A DNA stretch of 16,353 nt, from NCBI GenBank assembly GCA_028698975.1, contig JAQVVK010000027.1:1-16353 (forward strand), given 5' to 3'. The DNA is from Victivallaceae bacterium. Lineage in GTDB: Bacteria; Verrucomicrobiota; Lentisphaeria; Victivallales; Victivallaceae. The first letter of the stretch is position 1; each line of letters begins with the position of its first letter. Under the pieces are notes generated by a model, which did no database searches, was not told the origin of the DNA, and saw only the letters and a program-made list of their open reading frames with translations. Both the position numbers and the translations under genes were made by a program. Shown here one piece after another: positions 16,075 through 16,353 of this stretch.

Positions 16075-16353
16075 TTACCCTCTTTTTACCATGGTGTAGA
16101 ACTGCCATGCGACAACCAGCAGCCCCAATGTGTAAAGATAATACGCGAACCAGACGAGTTTTCCCCGCCGTATCAATTTCATGAGAAGTGCCAGCGCTCC
16201 GAAGCTCACCACTGCGGAGATCGCCGTGCCGGTCACCAGCTGCAACAGTGTCATGTCGTCGGTGATGTAGGCCATGTCGGTGGCCTTGCACAGTTTGCGA
16301 AGCTCAAGCAGCGTCGCACCGGCTATCGCCGGTATGGCCAGCAAAAAGGAAAA
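16075..16353 (-). CDS. uppP: Undecaprenyl-diphosphatase (UppP/BacA), C-terminal part (runs off right edge)
   Basis: UppP is an integral membrane phosphatase that turns undecaprenyl diphosphate into the monophosphate carrier used for peptidoglycan and other envelope polymers. Ninety-two codons plus the stop are visible and the frame stays open to the window edge. FSFLLAIPAIAGATLLEL at the visible N-end is the conserved UppP helix. It is followed by two more hydrophobic stretches, about visible residues 39-60 and 68-86, ending in VAWQFYTMVKRG as in the family. The catalytic glutamate-rich and PGxSRSG motifs lie upstream, outside the window. An internal TTG at 16344 is not a real start, because homology continues in front of it. 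It is the first visible gene of the minus-strand group and lies just upstream of proC. Confidence 0.88.
   Translation of the reverse strand, partial: FSFLLAIPAIAGATLLELRKLCKATDMAYITDDMTLLQLVTGTAISAVVSFGALALLMKLIRRGKLVWFAYYLYTLGLLVVAWQFYTMVKRG

Noticed and set aside
16075..16344. A free-standing 89-codon small membrane protein starting at TTG 16344
   Set aside because: The frame continues open to the window edge and the preceding residues (FSF) extend the UppP match, so it is the tail of a larger gene.
1..16353. Mobile elements, CRISPR arrays, tRNA or rRNA genes, phage or defence genes
   Set aside because: Almost all of the window is accounted for by intact core-metabolism genes. I saw no transposase, no regularly spaced repeats and no structured RNA in the short gaps.

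Overview
The window is a GC-rich bacterial chromosome segment made of intact housekeeping genes. There is no mobile element, CRISPR array or RNA gene that I can see. The gene content combines a type III glutamine synthetase, the DapL (diaminopimelate aminotransferase) route to meso-diaminopimelate, sigma-54 promoters and a long PFK-A-family phosphofructokinase. Together these suggest a Gram-negative-type bacterium, perhaps from the PVC group (Lentisphaerota, Kiritimatiellota or Verrucomicrobiota). That placement is inferred from gene content only and is not proven.

Layout. (1) 1-1373, minus strand: the N-terminal part of glnN (glutamine synthetase III), running off the left edge. (2) 1374-1657: a 284-bp divergent control region with a sigma-54 (-24/-12) promoter facing each way. 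Midway between them is a pair of identical-type dyads, TTTTAC-N6-GTAAAA, 31 bp apart. (3) 1658-11147, plus strand: a tightly packed operon gltB-gltD-dapF-dapL followed by a NifA-like GAF/AAA+/Fis regulator. (4) 11148-11194: a short convergent gap with a hairpin but no T-tract. (5) 11195-16353, minus strand, read right to left: uppP (3' part only), proC, a family 2 glycosyltransferase, a membrane-anchored adenylate cyclase, then, after a 94-bp gap with a possible sigma-70-type promoter, a phosphofructokinase and a polyprenyl diphosphate synthase.

How it fits together. GlnN and GltBD form the GS/GOGAT ammonia-assimilation cycle. Glutamate from GltBD is the amino donor for DapL, and DapF then epimerises LL-DAP to the meso form used for lysine and peptidoglycan. 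The last gene of the operon encodes the class of protein needed to activate sigma-54 promoters. The natural model is therefore a self-contained nitrogen-control module: the NifA-like protein binds the central dyads and activates glnN and its own operon in both directions. The sequence shows the promoters, the dyads, their geometry and the activator gene directly; that this activator binds these dyads is inference. The right-hand genes concern cell-envelope lipid carriers (uppP, polyprenyl synthase, glycosyltransferase), proline synthesis, glycolysis and cAMP signalling, with no obvious single pathway.
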